Of a stretch of 40,597 nt of DNA, positions 1-7,022 are shown one piece after another. The stretch is taken from assembly GCA_021804825.1 (NCBI GenBank), contig JAJZGX010000011.1, forward strand, positions 1 to 40,597. Reading direction: 5' to 3'. A model generated the notes under the pieces. It made no database searches. It had not been told where the DNA came from and worked only from the letters and a program-made list of their open reading frames with translations. Numbering within the stretch: position 1 is the first letter of the stretch; each line of letters begins with the position of its first letter. The DNA comes from Pseudomonadota bacterium. GTDB taxonomy: Bacteria; Pseudomonadota; Alphaproteobacteria; Rhizobiales; Beijerinckiaceae. The translations under genes were made by a program, and so were the position numbers.

Positions 1-762
1 TTGTCCAATACAGCGCCGCAGCCCCCCGACGGGGATAGCGCCGCCGGTCAGGTGCATGATCTCTGCGCCCACCCGCCCCGCAGTCACCAACGCGCCATGC
101 AGCGCTTCGAGCAGCGGTTTGAGGTTGTGGCGCTGCGCTGGCTCGACACCAAGCCCGATATGCGCAACCTGCCCCTTGGGAAACAGCCAAGCGTAGCCGC
201 CGCGATAGGCGGGCGCCAGAAATATGTCGGTCGCAGTATGCGGCTCATGCAAAGCCACCGTGATTTGCCGGGTTTCAACCAGCGCCTGCGTGCCGGTGCC
301 CATCGCTAGCCCCAGCAGCGAACGCGGCCCATCGGCGCCGATCAGCACTGGCGCATCAAGGATATGACCCGTCTGCAACACCAGCCCCTCAGGGGTAAGG
401 GCTTTGACGCTGGCCCCGAAAAGCACCTGCGCACCGGCACTGGCGGCGGCGCTCACCAAGGCCTGATCGAACGCGGCGCGATCAATCATCTGGCCGCGAA
501 AATCTTCGGTCAGATATGGCGCTTCGCCAGCAAGATAAGTGTGCATGGCATGGATCGGCTGGCGAATGGCATCCGGCAGACCGCTCGCCTGACCAAGCAG
601 CGGGCCGGGCACGAATTCCGCGCATTGCACCGGCAGCCCGGCTTCCCGGCGGCGATCGACACCGATCACCCGCAAACCGCCCCGCGCCGCTGCCAGCGCC
701 GCACTGGCACCAGCCGGGCCAAGCCCGACAACCACCAGATCAGCGGTCAGCCTTGCACTCAT
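1..762 (-). CDS. FAD-dependent reductase of the geranylgeranyl reductase family, LipT-like (3' end outside window)
   Basis: Translation of the reverse strand is open for 254 codons up to the window edge. An N-terminal Rossmann motif (GLGPAG, residues 13-18), a second FAD-binding stretch (GADG, 142-145), a P-x2-Y-x-W-x-FP-like signature (184-195) and GAIPVGG (241-247) place it in the geranylgeranyl reductase-like flavoproteins, which usually have about 370-400 residues. The start ATG overlaps the stop of the upstream radical SAM gene in an ATGA junction, so the two are probably translationally coupled. A flavoprotein of this family, LipT, is found beside the radical SAM lipoyl synthases LipS1/LipS2 in sHdr-type sulfur oxidisers and is thought to supply electrons to them. 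That role is inferred from the pairing and the sulfur genes nearby. The alternative is an isoprenoid or quinone reductase. Family assignment is firm; the LipT role is moderately likely. Confidence 0.75.
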   Translation of the reverse strand, partial: MSARLTADLVVVGLGPAGASAALAAARGGLRVIGVDRRREAGLPVQCAEFVPGPLLGQASGLPDAIRQPIHAMHTYLAGEAPYLTEDFRGQMIDRAAFDQALVSAAASAGAQVLFGASVKALTPEGLVLQTGHILDAPVLIGADGPRSLLGLAMGTGTQALVETRQITVALHEPHTATDIFLAPAYRGGYAWLFPKGQVAHIGLGVEPAQRHNLKPLLEALHGALVTAGRVGAEIMHLTGGAIPVGGLRRCIGQ

Positions 763-1820
763 CGGGCGCATCCATGGACCAGTTGCCGTTCGCCGGTGAG
801 GGCACCAAGGCGCGGTGCTTGCCCGCCGACTTTGATGGAGCAGCAGGCGTGTTGCTGGCTGAAGGGGCGCCCGAGCGCACGGGCGACCGCCACCGCCCCT
901 TCGGCAGGAAAGGCAATGCCGTCGAGCCCGGCCATTACCGCATAGGCATCGGTGACGCGCTTGTGCATCCCCGCAGGTCGCGCGCAGCCGAGCAAAACCT
1001 GGCGATCCGGGATTTTCCTTCGCGCATCCAGGAATATCCGCCCGACATCGCTGGTGTCGGGCGTCACGAACATGCCATCACGGCCATAAAACGGCATCAC
1101 CACCACCAGCACCAATGAGTGGATCTTGTGGCGCGATACAATGTCGAGCGCCTTGGCCTCGCCCAGAATCCGGCCGTAATGCAGCCCGATCACGATGTGC
1201 GGCACGATTTCCATGTCGGTCGCACATAGCGCTGCCAGCGTCGCCTCGAAATCATCGACGCTGCGCTCCAGATGATAGACATCGCGAATGGTTTCCTGCG
1301 CGCCGATGACATCCATCATGGCAGTATCGACGCCAGCACTTGCCATCTGGCGGGCGCGCGGCGCATCGGTGAGCGCCGAATGAATGGCAATCTTGAGATG
1401 TGGAAAATCGCGCTTCAGCGTCTCGATTACCGGAAAATAGCGCTCATATTTGATTTCATTGCGCCGGTTGGAGCCACCCGACAGCAGGAAACCCTGCAAA
1501 TCCTGCAGCAGCACCAGGTCGCGCACCTTGCGATCCAGCATTTCGGGTGTGGTCGCCGGGATCATCGGTTCGAGAATTTTCGCCTGGCAATGGTCGCAAT
1601 CCAGCGCGCAGGCCCCCGCCGTCACCGAGAAAGCCGGGAACGAGTTTTTCGAGCATCCGGACATTTCACCGGACGAATATTCCTTGAAAGTCGGCGTTGA
1701 AAACCGAATTTCCCGCAGCGGTGCAAGCTCTGCCTGTTGCTGAAAGTCACCAATCAGGCGATGGTCGAGCTCCGCATCCTCAAACGCCTCTATCCCGGCA
1801 AGAGCGCCACTCCAGTCCAT
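759..1820 (-). CDS. lipS1: Radical SAM protein, probable LipS1-type lipoyl synthase component
   Basis: This 353-residue protein has the radical SAM cluster motif C-x3-C-x2-C at C71, C75 and C78 (CALDCDHC), preceded by C56 and followed by a glycine motif (LSGGSN). It resembles the biotin-synthase-like family that includes archaeal and sHdr-linked LipS1 proteins, which with LipS2 insert sulfur into octanoyl groups on lipoyl carriers. The chosen ATG has AGAGGA six bases upstream; the reading frame stays open further upstream, but without a ribosome site and inside the deacylase gene. The downstream FAD reductase gene overlaps by 4 bp, matching the lipS1-lipT order described for sulfur oxidisers. 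LipS2, the lipoate-binding protein LbpA and the sHdr genes would be expected past the left edge and cannot be seen. Radical SAM identity is firm; the LipS1 symbol rests on family resemblance and neighbours. Confidence 0.65.
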   Translation of the reverse strand: MDWSGALAGIEAFEDAELDHRLIGDFQQQAELAPLREIRFSTPTFKEYSSGEMSGCSKNSFPAFSVTAGACALDCDHCQAKILEPMIPATTPEMLDRKVRDLVLLQDLQGFLLSGGSNRRNEIKYERYFPVIETLKRDFPHLKIAIHSALTDAPRARQMASAGVDTAMMDVIGAQETIRDVYHLERSVDDFEATLAALCATDMEIVPHIVIGLHYGRILGEAKALDIVSRHKIHSLVLVVVMPFYGRDGMFVTPDTSDVGRIFLDARRKIPDRQVLLGCARPAGMHKRVTDAYAVMAGLDGIAFPAEGAVAVARALGRPFSQQHACCSIKVGGQAPRLGALTGERQLVHGCAR

Positions 1821-1897
1821 GCGCGTTCCTCTATTCAATTTTTCTAATATAGATGCCATCATGCTGCCGAAACCGCAAATGGTTTTTTGATCAAGCT

Positions 1898-3043
1898 TCA
1901 AGCCTTGCGCATGACAGCCTCGGCAATGGTGCGAATTTCCGCGCGCACCGGGCCGACGTTCGGCTGATCGCGCAGCGTCGTCAGCCATTCCGGTCGAATT
2001 TCATCCGCCTCCACCAGATCGCATGTCAAGCCCTTGAGCATGTCGGTCAGGGCCGGTGGGAGCAGGTCTGGCACCTGATAGCCGTTGAGCGCCGCCCACA
2101 GCCCGGCCCAGGCGCGCCCCAAAGTCCATGGGTTGTAGCCGCCGCCGCCAAGAACCACCACGGCCGGCGCGCAAGCCGCCAGTTGAGTCACGGCCTGCCA
2201 CAAGGCGCCATTGCTCAAGGCCATAGTCGAAAGCGGGTCGCCCGCCAGATTGTCAGCCCCGCAGGTGATGACCAGCGCTTGCGGACGTTGTGCTTGCACC
2301 AGCGGCAGAATGGCAGCGCGCATTAGATAGTCGAGTTCATGATCATTGAGATGGCGCGGCACCGGCAGATTGCGGGCGCGCCCCAGACGCCGGTCATGCA
2401 GCAAACCCGTGCCCGGCCAACGGCCTGCCTCGTGCACAGATAGCGTGAAGACCCTTTCATTGTCGAAAAACGCATCCTCGACACCATCGCCATGGTGGGC
2501 ATCGAGATCAACATAAACGATCCGCTCCAGCCCCTTCTCGAGGCACGTCAGAATGGCAAAGACCGGGTCATTGAAATAGCAGAAGCCGCTGGCACGCGCC
2601 CGCTGGCCATGATGGGTGCCCCCTGCCGGATGATAGGCAATGCCACCTTCGAGCGCCAGATTCGCCGCCAGCACCGAGCCGCCGACCGAAGTCGAAGCCC
2701 GCTCGAATATGCCCGGAAACACCGGATTTTCGCGCGTGCCGATATTGTAGAGCCGGCGGTGCGCGGCGGGCGTCAACCCCGTGGTTTCGGCTTGATATAG
2801 CGCTTCGACATAGTCCGGCGCATGAAACACCGTCAGTTGCTCGCGGCTGGCAACCGGGCTGGCGTGAAATCCATCCTTGAGCCAGCCAAGTCCGGCGCAA
2901 AGATCAACGGCCGTTTCAACCCGCGCAATCGCCAGAGGATGGTTCTGGCCATAGGCGGCGCGACGATAAACTTCGGCATGGACGAACAGCGGCGGTGTCT
3001 TGTGCGACGAAGGGGGGCGTGCAACATTTTTCAAATTCTGCAT
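1898..3043 (-). CDS. Histone deacetylase-family zinc deacylase (AcuC-like)
   Basis: This 381-residue protein carries the whole class I HDAC active site: the paired histidines H144-H145 (GGTHHGQ), the zinc ligands D181 and H183 in DLDAHHGDGV, the third ligand D264 in ADNLAGDP, and the transition-state tyrosine Y303 in GGGGYNP. It should therefore be an active, zinc-dependent, cytoplasmic amide hydrolase. Bacterial relatives include AcuC, which deacetylates acetyl-CoA synthetase, and polyamine deacetylases; the substrate here is unknown. It is transcribed towards the lipS1-like gene, 77 bp away, and diverges from the DsrE2 operon with a 118-bp shared upstream region. That position between lipoate assembly and sulfur-transfer genes is unusual. 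The start ATG has only a weak ribosome site. Confidence 0.88.
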   Translation of the reverse strand: MQNLKNVARPPSSHKTPPLFVHAEVYRRAAYGQNHPLAIARVETAVDLCAGLGWLKDGFHASPVASREQLTVFHAPDYVEALYQAETTGLTPAAHRRLYNIGTRENPVFPGIFERASTSVGGSVLAANLALEGGIAYHPAGGTHHGQRARASGFCYFNDPVFAILTCLEKGLERIVYVDLDAHHGDGVEDAFFDNERVFTLSVHEAGRWPGTGLLHDRRLGRARNLPVPRHLNDHELDYLMRAAILPLVQAQRPQALVITCGADNLAGDPLSTMALSNGALWQAVTQLAACAPAVVVLGGGGYNPWTLGRAWAGLWAALNGYQVPDLLPPALTDMLKGLTCDLVEADEIRPEWLTTLRDQPNVGPVRAEIRTIAEAVMRKA

Positions 3044-3059
3044 CTTTCAAAAAGATTGC

Positions 3060-3094
3060 TTGACAATTCTAGTCAGAGCATATTCACTTATGCT
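3060..3094 (+). promoter_or_regulatory. Promoter of the DsrE2/TusA/SQR operon with an overlapping inverted repeat
   Basis: A consensus -35 box TTGACA lies at 3060-3065. Where a -10 box should stand there is a perfect inverted repeat, AGCATA (3077-3082), six bases, TATGCT (3089-3094). The -10 itself is poor (TATTCA or TTCACT at 15-17 bp spacing). A dyad placed over the -10 region suits a repressor such as the ArsR-type SoxR or sHdrR that govern sulfur oxidation genes in related bacteria; no such regulator gene is in the window. The same 118-bp gap also holds the start of the divergent deacylase gene. Confidence 0.45.
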
Positions 3095-3161
3095 AATAAA
3101 TAGAAATCTGGGGATGATGGCCAGAGCGCCTTTGGCATTGTCCGCCGCTAGGGAGTTCAAA

Positions 3162-3677
3162 ATGGCAAATGAATCACAGGGCGGCGCTGGCGCGTCCAAC
3201 GCCAAATCCATGTCCATCATCGTTACCAAAGGCTCGCTGGATTGGGCCTATCCGCCTTTCATTCTGGCCACCACAGCGGCGGCAATGGGCGTTGATGTCA
3301 CAATGTTTTTCACGTTTTACGGCCTGCCGCTGCTGCTGAAAAAGCTGGATTTGCAAGTGACGCCACTCGGCAATCCGGCGATGAAAATGCCGATGATGGG
3401 CATGCACATGGGCATGCCGAACATTGTCGGCATGATCCCGGGTGTCGATGCGGCAGCCTCGCGCATGATGAAGAACCTCATCAAGAAGAAGGGTGTCGCC
3501 TCAATCGAGGAACTGCGCGAAGCAGCAGTGGAATCCGACGTAAAAATGATCGCCTGTCAGATGACCATGGATCTCTTTGAATATGACCTCAAGGACATGA
3601 TAGGTGGCATACAACTCGGTGGCGCTGCAACCTATATGGAAGGCGCGCTGAAGGCAGACATCAACCTTTATATTTGA
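3162..3677 (+). CDS. dsrE2: DsrE2-family sulfur carrier protein
   Basis: A 171-residue protein of the DsrE/DsrF/DsrH-like superfamily, DsrE2 branch. It shows the branch hallmarks: an N-terminal strand-helix unit (SIIVTKGSLDWAYPPF), a methionine-rich segment at 74-91, and a single cysteine C132 in IACQMTMDLF, the expected persulfide carrier. DsrE2 proteins work with TusA and rhodaneses in sulfane-sulfur transfer and tend to be membrane-associated; two hydrophobic stretches (about 30-58 and 80-95) are compatible with that. GGGAG six bases ahead of the ATG sets the start; the longer upstream reading would run through the promoter. It is the first gene of the series, with tusA 43 bp downstream. 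Confidence 0.88.
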   Translation: MANESQGGAGASNAKSMSIIVTKGSLDWAYPPFILATTAAAMGVDVTMFFTFYGLPLLLKKLDLQVTPLGNPAMKMPMMGMHMGMPNIVGMIPGVDAAASRMMKNLIKKKGVASIEELREAAVESDVKMIACQMTMDLFEYDLKDMIGGIQLGGAATYMEGALKADINLYI

Positions 3678-3720
3678 TACAAACCAGCAACTGACAAAAC
3701 CAGACCTGAAGGAACCAGTA

Positions 3721-3948
3721 ATGGCCGACCAAACACTTGATGCCAAGGGGCTGAATTGCCCGCTTCCGATTCTGCGCGCCAAGAAAGCGCTGAAGGATAT
3801 GGCGACCGGGCAGACGCTTGAAATCATCGCAACCGATCCGGGCTCCATCCCCGATTTTGAGGCATTTTGCCGCACCACCGGCAATCAGATGCTGGAGTCG
3901 AAACAGGACGGCAACCTCTATAAATTCCTCATCAAGCGCACCGCTTGA
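3721..3948 (+). CDS. tusA: TusA-family sulfurtransferase (CPLP type)
   Basis: A 75-residue TusA-like protein with the signature N-C-P-L-P at residues 12-16; C13 is the persulfide-bearing cysteine. TusA proteins hand sulfane sulfur from rhodaneses and desulfurases to DsrE-type proteins, and in sulfur oxidisers they deliver it to the Dsr or sHdr machinery. Length and the beta-alpha-beta-alpha-beta pattern are normal. A second cysteine, C60, is near the middle of the C-terminal half. The ATG is preceded by GAAGGAAC about seven bases upstream. It sits between dsrE2 and another dsrE-like gene, so a role in this pathway is more likely than in tRNA thiolation. Confidence 0.9.
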   Translation: MADQTLDAKGLNCPLPILRAKKALKDMATGQTLEIIATDPGSIPDFEAFCRTTGNQMLESKQDGNLYKFLIKRTA

Positions 3949-3971
3949 GCGAACCCAAGGCGGGCAACCCC

Positions 3972-4370
3972 ATGGCGGACAATGCACTTTATATTCTGCT
4001 GTGCTCGGGCGAGCGTGAAAAAATCCAGATGGCTGCCATGATGGCAGCCGTCGCTGCCGTGTCTGAACGCCCCGTGCAGGTATTCGTCAGCATGAACGCG
4101 ATGCTGGCATTTGACAAAAACGCGCCGCTCGCCACCCGCTACCATGGCGGGGCCTTCGCGAAATTGCTGCACGATCAAAAAGCCCCTGATCCCATGGTCT
4201 TGTTCCAGCAGGGCAAAGACCTTGGCGATCTCAAAATGTGGGCTTGTTCAATGGCGCTCGACATCCAGGGCTGGGAAATGTCGCATCTGGATGAGACGCT
4301 GTTTGATGGCCCGCTGGGCCTGACCAAGTTCCTGTCAGATGCGGAAAGCGGACAATTTGTGACCCTTTGA
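3972..4370 (+). CDS. Small DsrE-family protein
   Basis: A 132-residue cytoplasmic DsrE-like protein beginning ALYILLCSGEREK and ending with the pattern MWACSMALDIQGW. It has two cysteines, C11 and C92; C92 matches the conserved position of the DsrE2/DsrE3 groups and is the probable sulfur carrier. It lacks the methionine-rich insert of DsrE2. The ATG at 3972 has AAGGCGGG upstream and is preferred over a TTG at 3945 that overlaps the tusA stop. It lies between two TusA-like genes, implying that it exchanges sulfur with one or both. It may act as a carrier or form a hetero-oligomer with the other DsrE proteins; which cannot be told from sequence. Confidence 0.8.
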   Translation: MADNALYILLCSGEREKIQMAAMMAAVAAVSERPVQVFVSMNAMLAFDKNAPLATRYHGGAFAKLLHDQKAPDPMVLFQQGKDLGDLKMWACSMALDIQGWEMSHLDETLFDGPLGLTKFLSDAESGQFVTL

Positions 4371-4390
4371 ACTTTGGAGCCCGCCAGATC

Positions 4391-4621
4391 ATGAGCGAAA
4401 AAACAATTGTGGATGCGCGCGGTGCTTTCTGCCCCGGCCCGTTGATGGAACTCATTGCAACGCTGAAAAACATCGCAATTGGCGATGAGGTGGATGTCTG
4501 GTCAACCGACAAGGGTTCAGTCACCGACATTCCGGAATGGTGCAAGAAGGTCAAACACGAATGCGTCGGTGTGGTCGAGCAGCAGGGTTATTGGAGCGTT
4601 CTCGTGCGTAAGGCGAAATAA
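4391..4621 (+). CDS. Second TusA-like sulfurtransferase (CPGP variant)
   Basis: A 76-residue TusA-fold protein whose motif is F-C-P-G-P (C14), in place of the CPLP of its neighbour at 3721. It also carries C50 and C57 in the C-terminal half (WCKKVKHEC). The CPGP form is known in TusA homologues tied to sulfur oxidation and selenium-like chemistry, and probably meets a different partner. The start with GGAG 11 bases upstream was chosen over a TTG at 4367 that overlaps the previous stop. Its 3' end is 57 bp from the flavoprotein gene, which has a strong GGGAGGG site of its own. Confidence 0.85.
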   Translation: MSEKTIVDARGAFCPGPLMELIATLKNIAIGDEVDVWSTDKGSVTDIPEWCKKVKHECVGVVEQQGYWSVLVRKAK

Positions 4622-4678
4622 TTCAACGTCGTAGCGGATCTGGAAAACCAGACTGTAAAATCACTTTGGGAGGGACAC

Positions 4679-5818
4679 ATGGCCAAGCAGGTAGTGATTA
4701 TTGGGGGTGGGGTCGCGGGGACAATTATTGCCAACGGCCTATGTCGGCAGATCAAATCCGAATTGGCTTCAGGGGCCGTAACGATCACCATGATCGGCGA
4801 CACCGACAAGCATATGTATCAACCGGGCCTGCTTTATGTGCCCTTCGGCAAAATGCGCGAGTCGGAGCTTTACCGCGACCAGCGCAAAGTGCTCGATAAA
4901 AAGGTCGCGTTTTTCGTCGATGCTGCCAAGAACATCGATGTTGAAGCCAAGCGCGTCACCACCGCATCTGGCAAGACCTACACTTATGATTACCTCGTAA
5001 TCGCCACTGGGTCACGCATTCGCCCGGACACCATTCCCGGCATGAGCGAAGGCGCGCATTGGTTCTATGACCTTGAAGGCGCAAGGAAATTGCGCGATGC
5101 CCTCAATGATTTCCAGGGCGGCAAGGTCGTCATCAACGTCAATGCCCCGCATAAATGCCCGGTGGCACCGGTTGAAATCACGTTGATGCTGCGCGAGTTT
5201 TTCGTCGCCAAAGGCGTGATGGACAAAACCGAGATCACCTACACCTATCCCATCGGTCGGCTTCACGGGCTCGAACCGGTTGCCAATTGGGCGGTGCCGG
5301 AATTCCAGAAGCACGGCATCAAGTCGGAAACCTTCTTCAATACCAAAGCGGTCGATCCTCAGGCCAAGACCATCACGTCCGAGGAGGGGGTGACGCTGCC
5401 CTACGACCTGCTGATCACCATCCCGCCGCATTCCGGCTCACAGGTCATCATCGACTCGAAATTGGGCGCGGGCGGGTGGGTGCCGACCAACAAGCAGACA
5501 CTCCTGCGCGAAGGCTCCGACAATGTGTTCATCGTCGGCGATACCACCAATATTCCCATCTCCAAGGCCGGTTCGACCGCGCATTTTGAAGCTGATACGG
5601 TGGTGGATAATCTTTCCTCACTACTGAAAGAACAGCGCTGGTCGCGCAATTACGATGGCAAGGTCTATTGTTTCATCGAGACGGGCCTGACCACCGGCAC
5701 CTATATCATGTTCAACTATACCACCCCGCCCAATCCCGGCCCGCCCTCGGCCATGGTGCACTGGCTCAAGCTGGGCTATAATCGCATGTATTGGCTGTCT
5801 GCCCGCGGCCTGTTGTGA
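4679..5818 (+). CDS. Sulfide:quinone oxidoreductase-like FAD protein
   Basis: A 379-residue flavoprotein with the FAD motif GGGVAG (9-14), the ATGSR segment (109-113) and the second FAD site VFIVGDTTN (283-291). It has the SQR-type C160-P-V-A-P motif and C331 (VYCFIETG), the likely second redox cysteine. The third cysteine near position 128 found in many SQRs is missing. The only other cysteine is C22. The C-terminal tail, rich in aromatic and hydrophobic residues (WLKLGYNRMYWLSARG), could sit in the membrane surface as in SQR. The reaction is probably sulfide or persulfide oxidation with electrons going to quinone. It is 10 bp from a DUF1641 gene, a common partner of SQR-like proteins. A flavocytochrome c-like or NADH-type activity cannot be excluded. 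Confidence 0.8.
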   Translation: MAKQVVIIGGGVAGTIIANGLCRQIKSELASGAVTITMIGDTDKHMYQPGLLYVPFGKMRESELYRDQRKVLDKKVAFFVDAAKNIDVEAKRVTTASGKTYTYDYLVIATGSRIRPDTIPGMSEGAHWFYDLEGARKLRDALNDFQGGKVVINVNAPHKCPVAPVEITLMLREFFVAKGVMDKTEITYTYPIGRLHGLEPVANWAVPEFQKHGIKSETFFNTKAVDPQAKTITSEEGVTLPYDLLITIPPHSGSQVIIDSKLGAGGWVPTNKQTLLREGSDNVFIVGDTTNIPISKAGSTAHFEADTVVDNLSSLLKEQRWSRNYDGKVYCFIETGLTTGTYIMFNYTTPPNPGPPSAMVHWLKLGYNRMYWLSARGLL

Positions 5819-5828
5819 GGAGGTTGGT

Positions 5829-6353
5829 ATGAACCAGATGCCCTCACCAGATAAATTGCCCCTGGATGAACTCACCCGCGCCGGGGTCGCGATCCGCGAA
5901 GCCCTGACGGATCAGATGGTCGAGCGTTTTGCCGTGACTGGCTCAAACGCCATGGAATTGCTTGATCGCCTCAATGATGAAAGCACCAATGCGGCCGTTC
6001 ACAGCCTCATTGACCGCCTCACCGAGGTGCACAAGGCTGGTGCTCTCGATACGATCTTTGACATGATCATGGCGGTTCACGCCGTGCGCAACGCCATGAC
6101 CGACCAGATGATCGAGCGTTTGGTGTGCTTTGTGGAAGCGGCGGTCGACACTGTTGCCAATGAGGAAACATTCGGATTTGCGCAGGGCGCTATCGGTGCG
6201 CTGCGCGATGCCGCGCAACATACCGCAAATGAGCCCGTGAAAGCCGGTTGGCTGGGCACGGCCGGCCTGCTGGGCAAGCCGGAAACGCAGCGCAGCCTGC
6301 AATTCCTGCTGTCATTTGCCAACAAACTGCAAAAGCACGCTGAAGAACAATGA
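5829..6353 (+). CDS. DUF1641 protein, probable SQR partner
   Basis: A 174-residue, largely helical protein matching the DUF1641 family, often encoded right after SQR-like or formate dehydrogenase-like genes; its biochemical role is unknown. It has no signal peptide or clear transmembrane helix. The segment ALTDQMVERF near residue 25 recurs as AMTDQMIERL near residue 91, suggesting two copies of a helical unit about 66 residues apart. One cysteine (near residue 99). AGGAGG lies just upstream of the ATG, and the short 10-bp gap implies co-transcription with the flavoprotein. It may tether or regulate the SQR-like enzyme; this is inference only. Confidence 0.75.
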   Translation: MNQMPSPDKLPLDELTRAGVAIREALTDQMVERFAVTGSNAMELLDRLNDESTNAAVHSLIDRLTEVHKAGALDTIFDMIMAVHAVRNAMTDQMIERLVCFVEAAVDTVANEETFGFAQGAIGALRDAAQHTANEPVKAGWLGTAGLLGKPETQRSLQFLLSFANKLQKHAEEQ

Positions 6354-6363
6354 AATCATTCTG

Positions 6364-6396
6364 CGACGGGGCCGGAGATGAAAGCCGATCCCGTCG
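6364..6396 (+). terminator. Stem-loop after the DUF1641 gene
   Basis: CGACGGG (6364-6370) and CCCGTCG (6390-6396) form a perfect 7-bp GC-rich stem with a 19-nt loop, beginning 11 bp after the stop codon. No T-run follows, so it may be a weak terminator, an RNA-stabilising hairpin or a Rho-assisted end. It marks a likely boundary between the cytoplasmic relay genes and the exported DsrE pair. Confidence 0.4.
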
Positions 6397-6428
6397 AGTT
6401 CAAGTAACAACAGTCGGATAGATGATGA

Positions 6429-6469
6429 TGTCTGACTTATATTGGAGCTATTATTACAGACAATACTAA
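6429..6469 (+). promoter_or_regulatory. Possible promoter and dyad for the exported DsrE pair
   Basis: The 156-bp gap between the DUF1641 and exported dsrE genes is AT-rich after 6410. TTGGAG (6442-6447) and TACTAA (6464-6469) are spaced 16 bp and form a fair promoter. An inverted repeat TGTCTG (6429-6434) / CAGACA (6457-6462) brackets the -35 and spacer. This suggests separate control of the two exported proteins, though read-through from the upstream genes is possible. Confidence 0.35.
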
Positions 6470-6509
6470 AAATACCTGATACAAATGCAGAAAGCCGGAG
6501 CATAGACAA

Positions 6510-6983
6510 ATGAAATCGTTGTTGAAATTTACCGCCGCCGTGCTGCTCACTGGCATGGCGATCACGCGGCCGGCGGTCGCTGCCTATGTTCAGGTCAAGA
6601 TGAACCACGTGCCTTATGGCAACGTGAAAATCGTCATTCCGGTAACCGCCGTCAATCCCAAAGTCTGGAATGTAAAGCTCCACAATCTCATGAACGCCGA
6701 AAACGCCATCAAGGCCGGCAAGGGGACATTGCAGGCGCGTGTGGTGCTCTACGCGCGTGGTATCGCCATGTTGCAGCAGCCCATGGCCCCGCCACTGGCG
6801 AAACTGGTCGATGCGCTTCGCAAGGACGGTGTGCAATTTGAAATCTGCAATAATTCTCTCGAAAAGCTGCAGGTTGATTGGCATTCGCTCTATGGCGTCA
6901 AGGAAACGGACATTGTGCCCTCCGGATTTCTCGAGGTGGGTTGGCTGTCGAACCATGGTTGGGCTGTAGATCCGCTGAATTAG
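6510..6983 (+). CDS. Exported single-cysteine DsrE-like protein 1
   Basis: A 157-residue protein with a Sec signal peptide (positive MKSLLK, hydrophobic core, AVA|A cleavage near residues 24-25) followed by a DsrE-like domain. The mature part has one cysteine, C113 in FEICNNSL, at the conserved C-x-N-S position of the DsrE/YchN-type fold; a helix rich in charged residues precedes it. It should act in the periplasm. With a single cysteine it could carry a persulfide but not form an internal disulfide. It is followed 39 bp later by a second protein of the same type. The partners are unknown, but the operon beside it supplies cytoplasmic DsrE and TusA proteins. Confidence 0.78.
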   Translation: MKSLLKFTAAVLLTGMAITRPAVAAYVQVKMNHVPYGNVKIVIPVTAVNPKVWNVKLHNLMNAENAIKAGKGTLQARVVLYARGIAMLQQPMAPPLAKLVDALRKDGVQFEICNNSLEKLQVDWHSLYGVKETDIVPSGFLEVGWLSNHGWAVDPLN

Positions 6984-7022
6984 CAGCTTTTGCACTGAGA
7001 CATCAATTGTTGGGGGTGACCT

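Noticed and set aside
1870-1885. AAACC / GGTTT followed by T residues as a terminator near the lipS1-like gene
   Set aside because: The stem is only 5 bp and the T-run is on the plus strand, where there is no gene to terminate.
6354-6509. A riboswitch or small RNA in the gap before the exported DsrE pair
   Set aside because: Only a simple 7-bp hairpin and an AT-rich promoter-like stretch are visible; no known riboswitch core was recognised.
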